From contig CM060989.1 in assembly GCA_030765065.1 (NCBI GenBank), positions 55,132,001 to 55,196,000 of the forward strand: a stretch of DNA of 64,000 nt, read 5' to 3'. The notes under the pieces are model-generated. The model was not told the DNA's origin. It was given only the letters and a program-made list of their open reading frames with translations, and made no database searches. The translations under genes and the position numbers were made by a program. The stretch comes from Deroplatys truncata. Lineage: Eukaryota > Arthropoda > Insecta > Mantodea > Mantidae. Below, in pieces: positions 34,021 through 44,460 of the stretch (its first letter is position 1; each line of letters starts with the position of its first letter).

Positions 34021-34862
34021 TCTGATGTGTTACACTCACATAACTTTCTCTACTCTTGTACAACCTAATTTTACAAACGCCTATTCTCCATATGCTTCAT
34101 GTTAATCGAGATATCGAGATGTCAATCTTATTGGAAATTTTCTTGTAGATGCAAGGGGAATATGGTAGCTTTTAAGCGATAGTCAAATATTTTAACGCTG
34201 GTTGCTATGTGACGCATTCCATTCTCTTTGTATGTCCAGGACATAAAAAAAATGAATAACGAATTTGAGAAAAAGTATAAGTATTGGGAAATTTAAGGAA
34301 ATAACAAGCAATATCTCGAAAACGGTTCACTCAACAAAAGAAATGTATATGACATAAATTGTGTATTTTAACGCGATCTACATTTTTTGTGTAGTAAAAT
34401 TTTGTCTATCTCTTATGGTTTACCAGTTATGCAAAAGTCGTTCACAATGAACAATACTTTTGGAGACATTCCTAGAAAATTCGACATATACATTTCATTT
34501 GTCATGACATTACCCTAAACATATGATATTTTCATCAAAATCGTTAGAGCCATTTTTGAGAAAATTAAAATTTTCGAAAAATCTTCCATGTAAACGGTAG
34601 TCGGGGTGGGGGGATTTTCTTGAAAACCTTCGTGTCGCATCTCTGGAAGATACTGAATCTAAATACCAAGTTTGGTGCTTATCCGATTGTTCGTTTTTGA
34701 GTTATGCTGTTCACAGACACACACACGGACATGTTTCCAAAAATGCTTTTTTTGGATTCAGGAGGTCTCAAAACGTGTATTTCCGGTGAAATCTCGGTAT
34801 CGAATTTTTGGGTGGAATGCAATACTTCCCCTACTTACTATACGTAGTAGAGAAAGTAAAAA
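34021..34862 (+). mobile_element. H element, L-R form
   Basis: Complete copy of 842 bp from TCTGATGTGTTACACTCACA to GTAGAGAAAGTAAAAA. The hairpin is CTACTTACTATACGTAGTAG near 34832-34851. It has a short CA tract only. It is preceded by A6. Confidence 0.93.
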
Positions 34863-35486
34863 TGCGATAGACAGACAGTGGTAAATTACTGCATTATTAA
34901 TAAATATGTACATCATGAGTATTCTTGATGTAATCATAGCGTTCAGTATATTTTTGTGATTGTTAGTTACTATATATGTTAGCAATATTTCCACTGGAAA
35001 GGATTTTACGAGAAAGAAGTTGCTTCACACAAAAGCGAGAGGAAACTACGAGAAATTACATAGAGCTTTTGTTGACAGTGCACGCTAGAAACGCATAAGT
35101 TGCCACGCTAGGAGAACTCCAGATAAATTCACAAGCCGGGGTTTCCACCATTGTCTTAAGTAAAGTGACTTTTGACAAGTCAATAGGGAGCTACTAAAAC
35201 CCTCCCAAATTTCTCAAATTTGAGAAATCGCGCGACTAGTAAGCCAATCAGAAAATTAGAAGTAAAATACGGACCGATCGACTGTGATCCTATATAAGCT
35301 AAGGCCCGGAAGATAAATTACGCTCTCTGTTAAAATCACTTGCCGGATAAACCTGCGACACAAGTTAAAGGTGTAATGCAAAGGGCATGGTGTGCGTGAC
35401 GGTAGCTACTTTAAAGTGAAAGTGCTTGTGTTAACTCATCTGACTTAAACTTACGGACGTCAGAGGAACAATTCCGCGTTCATACA
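34863..35486. other. unassigned, promoter-like, possible LTR part
   Basis: Less AT-rich than H. It contains a CCAAT box and a TATA-like box at 35244-35297, separately listed. Mariner M4 interrupts the region downstream; the continuation at 36734-37000 has similar texture. It is suggestive of a retroelement LTR or a host promoter; no coding frame is recognised. Confidence 0.35.
35244..35297 (+). promoter_or_regulatory. CCAAT plus TATA-like core promoter
   Basis: CCAAT at 35244-35248 and TATATAA at 35291-35297 are spaced about 45 bp apart, a plausible RNA polymerase II core promoter layout. No downstream gene is intact. It could belong to a retroelement LTR. Confidence 0.4.
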
Positions 35487-35488
35487 TA

Positions 35489-36731
35489 CGAGGACGGATT
35501 GATAAGTCCATGACTTTGACCAGAGATAGCGTTCTAATCACAGGTTTCTTGTTTGCACTCGTTTTACATCCATTCTGGGTATAATCGCAGAAATTCGTCA
35601 ATTCTTTCTTAGAACATTGTCGAGAGCATTTAAAATAAGCATATGTGTGTTGCTTCGTAGAAAATGGTGAAAAGCGAATTTCGTGTTCTGATAAAGCAAT
35701 ACTTTTTGTGCGGTAAGATGGTGAAGGAAACGGAAGAAAAGCTGAACAAGTATTATGGGGACTCTGCTTCATCACATGGCATGATTCACAAGAGGTTCAC
35801 AGAATCTCGATGTGGTCCTTCGAGCACAAGAGATGCCGTGTGCACAGGACGGCCGGTTGAGTTCACAACAGAAGAAACGGTGAACAAGGTTCACAATATT
35901 GTGTTGGAAGACTGCCGAGTGAAAATCCGTGAGGTAGCCAAGACGATAAACATTTCGAGAGAACGGGTGTGCAACATTCTGCACGAATTTCTGGGTATGA
36001 GAAAGCTGTCAGTAGGATGGGTGCCGCGATTGACCATTTCACAGTATGTTTGAACATGTTCCAGTGTAATCCAAATGAGTTTTTGCGGCGTTATATCATG
36101 ATTGATGAAACTTGGGTCCATTACTATCAATCTGAAACCAAAAAACAATCAAAGCTGACGATTTCCTGGTCCAAAGAAAGTGAAAACCATTCCTCGGTAG
36201 GAAAAATATGGCAGCTGTCTTTTGGGACTCACAAGGGGTTATACACATCCACTACCTGGAAAAGGGTAAAACGATCACAGGTTCACATTAGACCGCAATG
36301 CTGTATCAGTTTCACAAGGAATTGTTAAAGAAAGGACCCCATTTGGTGAAGAAAAAGGCGCTCTTTCACCAGGATAATGCACCCACGCACAAGTCAGCCA
36401 TTGACATCGCAAAATTTGTGGAATTGGGCTACGAACTGCTACCTCACCCACCATATTCTCCAGATTTGGTTCCGCGCGACTTCTTCCTCTTCGCAAACCT
36501 GAAAAATTGGCTCGCTGAGAAGAAATTCACGTTCAGTGAACACATCATGGAATAAACAACCTCCTATTTTGCAGACTTACAAAAATCATATTTTTTGGAA
36601 TGGTTAAAAAGTTGGAGAAACGTTGGTCAACGTGTATTGAATTGAAAGGCGCCTATGTCGAAAAATAAAGTTGATTTTTGGGAAAAAATCCCATTTTATT
36701 TAAAAGTCACTGACTTATCAGTCCAAACTCG
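35489..36731 (+). mobile_element. mariner element M4
   Basis: 1,243 bp flanked by TA (35487-35488 and 36732-36733). The left inverted repeat starts CGAGGACGGATTGATAAGTC; the complement of the right end starts CGAGTTTGGACTGATAAGTC. Both continue to TGACTTT. It differs from M1-M3 in its terminal sequence. Confidence 0.93.
35664..36668 (+). pseudogene. mariner transposase, decayed (M4)
   Basis: The ATG at 35664 opens a 129-codon N-terminal frame with both helix-turn-helix regions (FRVLIKQYFLCGKM and IREVAKTINISRERVCNIL). A deletion or frameshift follows WVPRLT. The core reads FLRRYIMIDETWVHYY (first Asp), then HQDNAPTHKS and PYSPDLVPRDFFLF with exactly 34 residues between the second and third Asp. 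The end lies near 36668 after further frameshifts and a TAA within the last fifth. Confidence 0.92.
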
Positions 36732-36733
36732 TA

Positions 36734-37397
36734 AGTGCGTCGTAAGAAACAAAGAAGTGTCGAGTGCGCGAAGTAAAAGCATTTTCAAGGAAGTGTTATG
36801 TGGAAGTGAATAATCATCAGTGAACAAATTGTGCGCGCGAAATAACTGTCCAAAGTACAACAACGTGGAAAAGCGTCAGTTATCGCTATCAGAACCATCG
36901 TAGAGTGCTGTTGTTAAGGGATTCACATTTTATCTAAAGTAAACACCATAAATTAACGTTTAATTAGTGTTTTCAATTCTAGCAAGTCCTCCTATGAGGC
37001 ACACCCTTGAGATACCCATATGTAGTCTCAAGCTCAACAATACTTAACAGTCGACAGCAGCCGCGGACAAAGAACTTCAAATGCAGCAGCTAGAATCTTA
37101 AGACACGGCCTTGTAACTAGCCAACTAGTAATTAAAATAACAACACTTCTATTTAACCAGAACAATAGTGTTATATACTGGGGTGAGAACAAAAGGTAGG
37201 CAGCTAGATATTAAAGTTTAGTTAGCGCAGCATATACCTTGGGAGGCATGGCTGCAGAGGTAGCGAGAGGACCAGAAACTTTAAATACACGCTCCAGAGC
37301 AGGCGTGGGATAGTTATCAAAAAATACACAGAATTTCACATAAATCACATTACTTGTGGTTTATTCAGTATAACACAGTATCACACACAAAAGCAAA
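36734..37397. other. unassigned sequence
   Basis: Continuation of the region interrupted by mariner M4. No gene or repeat is recognised. Confidence 0.35.
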
Positions 37398-38345
37398 TCT
37401 GATGTGTTACACTCGCATGACTTTCTCTATTCTTGTACAAACTATTTTTACAAACACTTATTCTCCATCTATTCCATATTAATCGAGATAAACATTTGCA
37501 GAAACGATCTTTTGACATGCAAAGAGAATTACATTTAATACATCACGACCAGTTCTAAAAATATTTGACTATCGCTTAAGGCGTACTATGTTCCCCTTGT
37601 TTTGTATTTGCAAGGGTAATATAAGTATACAGTAGCCTTTAAGAATAAACATATCTCTTAATAGCTGGTTGCTATGTGCAGTACCATTCTCTTTGCCACA
37701 GATTAATACTCTTTGCATATCCAAGACAAACAAAATAACGAATTCCCATTTGAGAAAATAAGTATTGAAAAATTTAAGAGAAAAACAAGCAATATCTCGA
37801 AAATGGTTAAACGTATATGGTAATGCATATGATATAAATTGTGTATTTTATCGAGATCTACATTTTTTGTGTAGTAAAATTTTGTCTATCTCTTACGGTT
37901 TACCAATTATGCAAAAGTGGTTCACAATGAAGCATACTTTTGGAGACATTCCCAGAAAATTTGAGATATACATTTAATTTGTTATGAAAGTATCTTAAAC
38001 ATATGACATTTTAATCAAAATCGTTAGAGCTATTTTTGAAAAAATTAAAGTTTTCGAAAAATGTTCCATGTAAAGAGTAATCTGGGGTGGGGGGATTTTC
38101 TTGAAAACCTTCGTGTTGCATCTCTGGAAGATACTGAACCTAAATACCAAGTTTGGTGTTTAGCCGACTGTTCGTTTCTGAGTTATGTTGTTCACAGACA
38201 CACACACACGGACTTGTTTCCAAAAACCTTTTTTTGGATTCAGGGGGCCTCAAAACATGTATTTCCGGTGAAATCTCGGTATCGAATTTTTGGGTGGAAT
38301 ACAATACTTCCCCTACTTACTATACGTAGTAGAGAAAGTAAAAAA
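37398..38345 (+). mobile_element. H element, L-R form with longer L
   Basis: Starts TCTGATGTGTTACACTCGCA and ends AGTAGAGAAAGTAAAA. Module L carries an extra GAGATAAACATTTGCAGAAA segment and a longer middle, shared in part with 54498-55407. That suggests an L variant transmitted to more than one copy. Confidence 0.92.
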
Positions 38346-38772
38346 AAAGGAAGAAATTGAAGGGAGATTCTCACACACGCGCTTACGTTCACACAATTAA
38401 CATAGACCTTCCACACCAGTCACTCGACCTGAAGTGACGCTAACACACAAAAGATAAAGGAATCATGCTCACTTCCCCCCCCTCGCTCCCCAAAGCTAGC
38501 TAGGAAGGTGGCGAGAGTCGCCACGCCAGACGAAACTTCAAAACACAAGCCGAAAGATTTACCCCAACAAAACTGTCACCAACGACGCAATAATGTGTCT
38601 GGCGTGACAATACACACACACACACATACACGCCCCATCAGTCACCCAGTGATTACTTTGAGTTAGGCAAATTTATGTCGTCCGGTTGACTTTCGCCATT
38701 TATGCTGCATAATTAATGATAATAAATAACAATCTAAAAGAAGGATGACGCGGCAACAGATTTTTAAAAATC
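38346..38772. other. unassigned sequence
   Basis: Includes a short CA-rich tract near 38610. The last part resembles the middle of an H3 copy (CAGATTTTTAAAAATC) that continues after the SINE at 39177. Confidence 0.4.
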
Positions 38773-38785
38773 AGATAATTAAGTG

Positions 38786-39163
38786 GGCGGCGCCGTGGCC
38801 GAGTGGTTAGACCGCTCGCCTCCCACCGAGGCGGCCCGGGTTCAATCCCAGGGACCTGCATGTGGGATTTGTGGTGGACAAAGCGGCGTCTGGGCGGGTT
38901 TTCTCCGGGTTCTCCGGTTTCCCCCGCCATTCATTCCACCAACTGCTCCATCATCACCTTTCCTTTCATCCATTTCACCAACATTTAGTTTCATCTACTT
39001 CCTTCATCCCATACCAGGCACCGGGCTGATCACCCATCCTGGTTGCTCTGTCTGATCCATGAGTGTCTACTCCTCGACGGTCCTCTGACCCCAAGCACCC
39101 GCCTGTAAATCCTGGGGGGTGTACGTCCTACATAAGAGGAGGGTAAACAGATAATGAATGAAA
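38786..39163 (+). mobile_element. tRNA-derived SINE, family S4
   Basis: 378 bp. The head GGCGCCGTGGCCGAGTGG (box A) and CGGGTTCAATCCC (box B) resembles a leucine/serine-type tRNA. The body is C-rich. It is flanked by a perfect 13-bp duplication, AGATAATTAAGTG, at 38773-38785 and 39164-39176, inside older H3 sequence. Confidence 0.93.
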
Positions 39164-40755
39164 AGATAATTAAGTGATAGCTCTGAAATTCCAGGCTCTT
39201 TGCATGACTACGGGAAAATCAAATAGCGACTTACCAGTTTAAAGAAGTATTTGAAAATTCAAACCAACAACAAAGAATATTATTAACACCATAAAAGTTG
39301 TTGTTCGACATAAATCTGTCCTTTAACCATATCTACATTTTTGTATAGTAAGATTTTATTTACCGCGTATGCAAGTCATTCAGAATGAAAAGGAAATTCC
39401 AAGAAAATTCAAGATATACATTTCATTTCCCATGCACATGGTGTTTTAAACAAAACAATTGTTTGGTGGGGGTATTTTCCTGTAAATCTTCGTGTCGCAT
39501 GCTTGGAAGATGCTGTATTTAAAATGCCAAGTTTAGTACTTAACGAACGTTTCGTTTTCGAATTATGCTATTCACATACACACACTTCTTTTCTAAAAAT
39601 GATTTTTTTTTTCACTTTCTCTATTACGTATAGTAAGTAGGGAAAGTATTGCATTCCACTCAAAAATACGATACCGAGATTTCGCCGGAAATACACCTTT
39701 TGAAGCCTCTTGAACCACCCCCCCCCCCACAAAAAAAATTAGATAAAGATCCGTGTGAGTGTCTGTGAACAGCGTAACTCAAAACCGAAAAATCGGTCAG
39801 TATCTTTCTAAGATGCGACAAGGAGATTTTCAAGAAAATTCTCCACCCCAGATTACCCTTTATATGGAACATTTTTAAACATTTTTTCAATTTCTAAAAA
39901 AATGGCTCTAACAATTTTCATTAAAATATCATATGCTGAAGATATTTTCATGGCAGATAAAATGTATATCTTGAATTTTCTGAGATTGTCCCCAAAAGTC
40001 CTCTTCATTCTGAATGAATTTTGCATAAGTGATAAATCGTAAGAGATAGACAATACAAAAAATCTGATGTGTTACACTCACATGACTTTCTCTACTCTTG
40101 TACAATCTATTTTTACAAACGCCTATTCTTCATATGCTTCATATTAATCGAGATATCGAGATCTCAATCTTATTTGTAATTTTCTTGTAGATGCAAGGGG
40201 AATATGGTAGCTTTTAAGCGATAGTCAAATATTTTATCGCTGGTTGCTATGTGGCGCATTCCATTCTCTTTGCATGTCCAGGACATAAAAAAATGAATAA
40301 CGAATTTGAGAAAAAGTATAAGTATTGGAAAATTTAAGGAAATAGCAAGCAATATCTCGAAAACGGTTCACTCAACAAAAAAAATGTATATGATATAAGT
40401 TGTGTATTTTAACGCGATCTACATTTTTTGTGTAGTAAAATTTTGTCTATCTCTTATGGTTTACCAGTTATGCCAAAGTCGTTCATAATGAAGAATACTT
40501 TTGGAGACATTCCCAGAAATTTCGAGATATACATTTCATTTCTCATGACATTATCTTAAACATATGATATTTTCATCAAAATCGTTAGAGCCATTTTTGA
40601 GAAAATTAAAATTTTCGAAAAATGTTCCATGTAAAGGGTAGTCTGGGGTGGGGGGATTTTCTTGAAAATCTTCGTGTCGCATCTCTGGAAGATACTGAAC
40701 GTAAATACCAAGTTTGGTGTTTATCCGACTGTTAGTTTTTGAGTTATGCTGTTCA

Positions 40756-40840
40756 CAGACACACACACAGACACACACACAGACACACACACACACAGAC
40801 ACACACACACACAGACACACACACACACAGACACACACAC
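40756..40840. repeat. (CA)n microsatellite in H
   Basis: About 85 bp of CA repeats with regular GA interruptions (CAGACACACA-type), much expanded compared with the 15-30 bp in neighbouring copies. Confidence 0.95.
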
Positions 40841-41438
40841 GGACATGTTTCCAAAAATGCTTTTTTTGGATTCAGGAGGTCTCAAAACATGTATTTCCGG
40901 TGAAATCTCGGTATCGAATTTTTGGGTGGAATGCAATACTTCCCCTACTTACTATACGTAGTAGAGAAAGTAAAAATGAATAACGAATTTGAGAAAAAGT
41001 ATAAGTATTGGAAAATTTAAGGGAATAACAAGCAATATCTCGAAAACGGTTCACTCAACAAAAGAAATGTATATAACATAAGTTGTGTATTTTAACGAGA
41101 TCAACATTTTTTGTGTAGTAAAATTTTGTCTATCTCTTATGGTTTACCAGTTATGCAAAAGTCGTTCACAATGAAGAATACTTTTGGAGACATTCCCAGA
41201 AAATTCGAGATATACATTTCATTTCTCATGGCATTATCTTAAACATATGATATTTTAAACAAAATCGTTAGAGCCATTTTTGAGAAAATTAAAATTTTCG
41301 AAAAATGTTCCATGTAAAGGGTAGTCTGGGGTGGGGGGATTTTCTTGAAAACCTTCGTGTCGCATCTCTGGAAGATACTGAACCTAAATACCAAGTTTGG
41401 TGTTTATCCGACTGTTCGTTTTTGAGTTATGCTGTTCA

Positions 41439-41501
41439 CACACACACAGACACACACACACAGACACACACACACACAGACACACAGACACACACACACG
41501 G
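41439..41501. repeat. (CA)n microsatellite in H
   Basis: Second R unit of the same element, with about 60 bp of CA repeats and GA interruptions in a pattern similar to the first unit. Confidence 0.95.
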
Positions 41502-42722
41502 ACATGTTTCCAAAAATGCTTTTTTTGGATTCAGGAGGTCTCAAAACATGTATTTCCGGTGAAATCTCGGTATCGAATTTTTGGGTGGAATGCAATACTT
41601 CCCCTACTTACTATACGTAGTAGAGAAAGTAAAAATTAGACCTCGTTAAAATACACAATTTATGTCATGTACTTTTTTTCGAGTGAACCATTTCCGAGAT
41701 ATTCCTTGTTTTTTGTTTGAATTTTCCAATACTTATACTTCTTCTCGAATGGGAATTCGTTTATTCTTTTTACTTTCTCTACAACGTATAGTAAGTATTG
41801 TATTCCACCCAAAACTTCGATACCGAGATTTCACCTGAAATACATGTTTTGAGACCCCCTGAACCCAAAAAAAGTATTTTTGGAAACATGTCCGCATGTG
41901 TGTCTGTATGTCTGTGAGTCTGTGTGTCTGTGAACAGCATAACTCAGAAACGAACAGTCGGATAAACACCAAACTTGGTATTTAGGTTCAGTATCTTCCA
42001 GAGATGCGACACGAAAAATGCTCAAGAAAATCCCCCACCCCAAATTAGCCTTTACATGGAACATTTTTCGAAAATTTTAATTTTATCAAAAATGGCTCTA
42101 CGATTTTGATTAAAATATCGTATGTTTAAGATATTTTCATGACAAATGAAATGTATATCTCGAATTTTCTGGGAATGTCTCCAAAAGTATTCTTCATTGT
42201 AAACGACTTTTCCATAACTGGTAAAGCATAAGAGATAGAGAAAATTTTACTACACAAAAAATGTAGATCGCGTTAAAATACACAATTTATGTCATATACA
42301 TTTATTGTTGTTGAATGAACCATTTTCGAGATATTGCTTGTTATTCCCTTAAATTTTCCAATACTTATACTTTTTCTCAAATTCGTTATTCATTTTTTTT
42401 GTCCTGGTAATGCAAAGAGAATGGAATACTCCACATAGCAACCAGCTCTTAAAATATTTTACTATCGCTTAAAGCCTACCAATTCCCCTTGCATCTACAA
42501 GAAAATTAGCAATAAGATTAACATCTCGATTAACATGAAGTAGATGGAGAATAAGCGTTTGTAAAAATAGTTTGTACAAGAGTAGAGAAAGTCATGTGAG
42601 TGTAACACATCAGATTTTTTTATTCGGGGGTCTGAAAACATGTGTTTCTGGTGAAATCCTTGTATCGAATTTTTGGATGTATGTAATACCTTCGCTACCA
42701 ACGAGGTGGACGAAGTAAAAAT

Positions 42723-43049
42723 AGATTTTCCATTCAGGTTACTGACTTCGATGGTTGTTTTTTGGGGTCTTTGCGCTCTCGGGATGACATCGTGTAATTT
42801 CTTCGGAAGATGAAACCAGAAGGATATAGCAGAGTGTTATTTTCTCCAGGAAACAGTTAACATAGTAAGGAGTTCAGTGATCCAGCTACCGTTGTCAGGA
42901 AGAAGGTAACTTTCGCGCAAATGTGGAATCTGCGTTAATTACAATTACCTGTAGGAATGCGGGAATCCATCAGTCTGCCTTCTCGAGGTATCCAGTTCTG
43001 TTATACTGGCATTGTCTCAATGTTAACACAAGGGTTCCTAGTCTATTTA
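42723..43049. other. unassigned sequence
   Basis: No repeat or gene recognised. Confidence 0.4.
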
Positions 43050-43440
43050 TTCTCGAGCGAGGTGGAACACCGGTAACGTGTGCGATTCGGTCTCCGGCGA
43101 CTGTCCACCCTGACCCAAAGGTTTTTCATGGTTTCCCCGGATCGGGAGGTGAATGCTTGGGTGGCTTATCTTCTACCACGACTTTCCTGCCTTTCATTTC
43201 ATCTTCCTGCTTCAGGGTTGTAGGCGGGTTGAGGTCGGGCGATAGATGTGTGCTCTGTAGAGGTTTTCTTCTGGGGCTTGTGGCGGCTTGCAGTTGAGCC
43301 CGTTCGATCTGGAAACGTTACGGACCCCGCCCGTGCTTGCGCACGTCGACATTCGGATCCCTTCCTCCGTCCCAGGGAAAACGGTAGAATCCCAAAGGGT
43401 GGCCTACTTGCGGCGTTCTGCCCCTCAGTTTGCCCGTAAC
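43050..43440 (+). mobile_element. tRNA-derived SINE, family S2
   Basis: The head CGAGCGAGGTGGAACACCGG is followed by GGTTTTTCATGGTTTCCCCG and GGAGGTGAATGCTTGG, and by the distal GTTCGATCTGGAAACGTTAC block shared with 15.48 kb. Box B is degraded (GCGATTCGGTCTCC). Confidence 0.78.
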
Positions 43441-44460
43441 TTTTACCTTTACCTCTCTTATATTGCGATCAGAACGCTTCATTATTTTGCTTTCTGTGTA
43501 CAGTCGAGTGCATGGAATCGTACCAATATAATGTGTAGTGGTTACGTTGGTAAGGAAATACTAAACCACCTCTGGTACGCCCCCAGCATTTACCTGTTTC
43601 TAGCACTCCGTTAATGTTTCAGTACTAGAATGCTGACATCAAACCAATACGGGACGGATGCATCCAGGGACTGATTGTTGCAAAGCATGCCTTTCAGTCT
43701 CTCAGGTGAAATATTTCCGTAACACTCCTCCCCTATCGCCGCTTACCTAGGACTGGCCTTTGTTCATACGCTAATGCGTGTATGCCGGACTTGAGTTCAA
43801 ACCAATAAGAGATTGGCTCAACCAGGGCTGCCATGGAACACATAAGGAAATTGTGTCAAAATTAAACAAAGAAAACACTATGGAAACCAAAAACATCGAC
43901 ACAAATGCTACAAAATTATTCTATATGCCTGGTATTACTCGAGATAAACCTTTAAATAATTTTTTATTACACACAAGCTGGCAGGGGTAGCTTTCTGAAC
44001 TTGAATGTCGATATAATTAAGTTTTTTATAGAACTACAACACACTTAAACAAAGAGTTAATTAAAACTCTCAGGGCATTATAAACAACAAAATAAAAGTA
44101 CTGAGAAAACACTATGCAAAAGCACTGCTGAACAAATACCAAATTTGCAATGACTTCTTGTGAATGCAGCTGAGTGACTTCCTCGTTATTACATTGGGTT
44201 GCCTAATTATTAGCGAAATCTAAGTTGGGAAGAAATAATAGCAGTTTAAGTAACGTCAGTGTAACCTTGTTTATTTTCAGTAACCAACTCACATAAAACT
44301 ACTAAGAAAGCACAAAAATGCATAAGAAAGGCCAAATTAGCATTTAAAGGAGAAGAAGTATAAAAATGAGGCACTACAAATTATAATAAGTGAATATCCG
44401 AACATCGGAGTATGATTACGGAATGAATGGATATGAACTTCGACTTATTTGTTTCTCTTA
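43441..44460. other. unassigned sequence
   Basis: Nothing recognised. A 70-codon frame at 43778-43990 (+) lacks any domain. Confidence 0.4.

Larger units (their letters stand above)
40063..41635 (+). mobile_element. H element, L-R-R form
   Basis: 1,573 bp. L is 40063-40295, the first R ends GTAGAGAAAGTAAAAA at 40976, and the second R starts TGAATAACGAATTTGAG at 40977 and ends at 41635. Both R units have the hairpin and long CA tracts and are very similar to each other. It is inserted in the opposite orientation inside another L-R-R element. Confidence 0.92.
39612..42614 (-). mobile_element. H element, L-R-R form, interrupted
   Basis: Minus-strand L (42614 to about 42391), inner R (to 41767), and outer R that begins at about 41766 and is cut at 41636. 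It resumes at 40056 and ends at 39612 with CTTTCTCTATTACG in plus-strand reading. The two parts of outer R join correctly (GATAGACAA... with ...TAGACCTCGTTAAAATAC), so the plus-strand copy at 40063 inserted in an A-run within it. Confidence 0.85.
39177..42722 (+). mobile_element. H element, H3, host of a nested H composite
   Basis: H3 sequence at 39177-39611 reaches the T-run after its CA tract. It is then interrupted and resumes at 42615-42722 with GGGGGTCTGAAAACATGTG and a diverged R end (GAGGTGGACGAAGTAAAAA). Everything from 39612 to 42614 is inserted H1 material in two layers. Confidence 0.85.

Noticed and set aside
9487..41620. His-Thr-rich and Cys-Val-rich frames (HTHTHT, VCVCVC)
   Set aside because: They are translations of the (CA/TG)n microsatellite within H copies, not repeat proteins.
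40757..41635. CRISPR-like or satellite array
   Set aside because: The regularly spaced similarity is two R modules of about 650 bp with an internal microsatellite, not short repeats with unique spacers.
43248..43614. Overlapping 63- and 108-codon frames
   Set aside because: They lie in and just after a GC-rich SINE and have no conserved domain.
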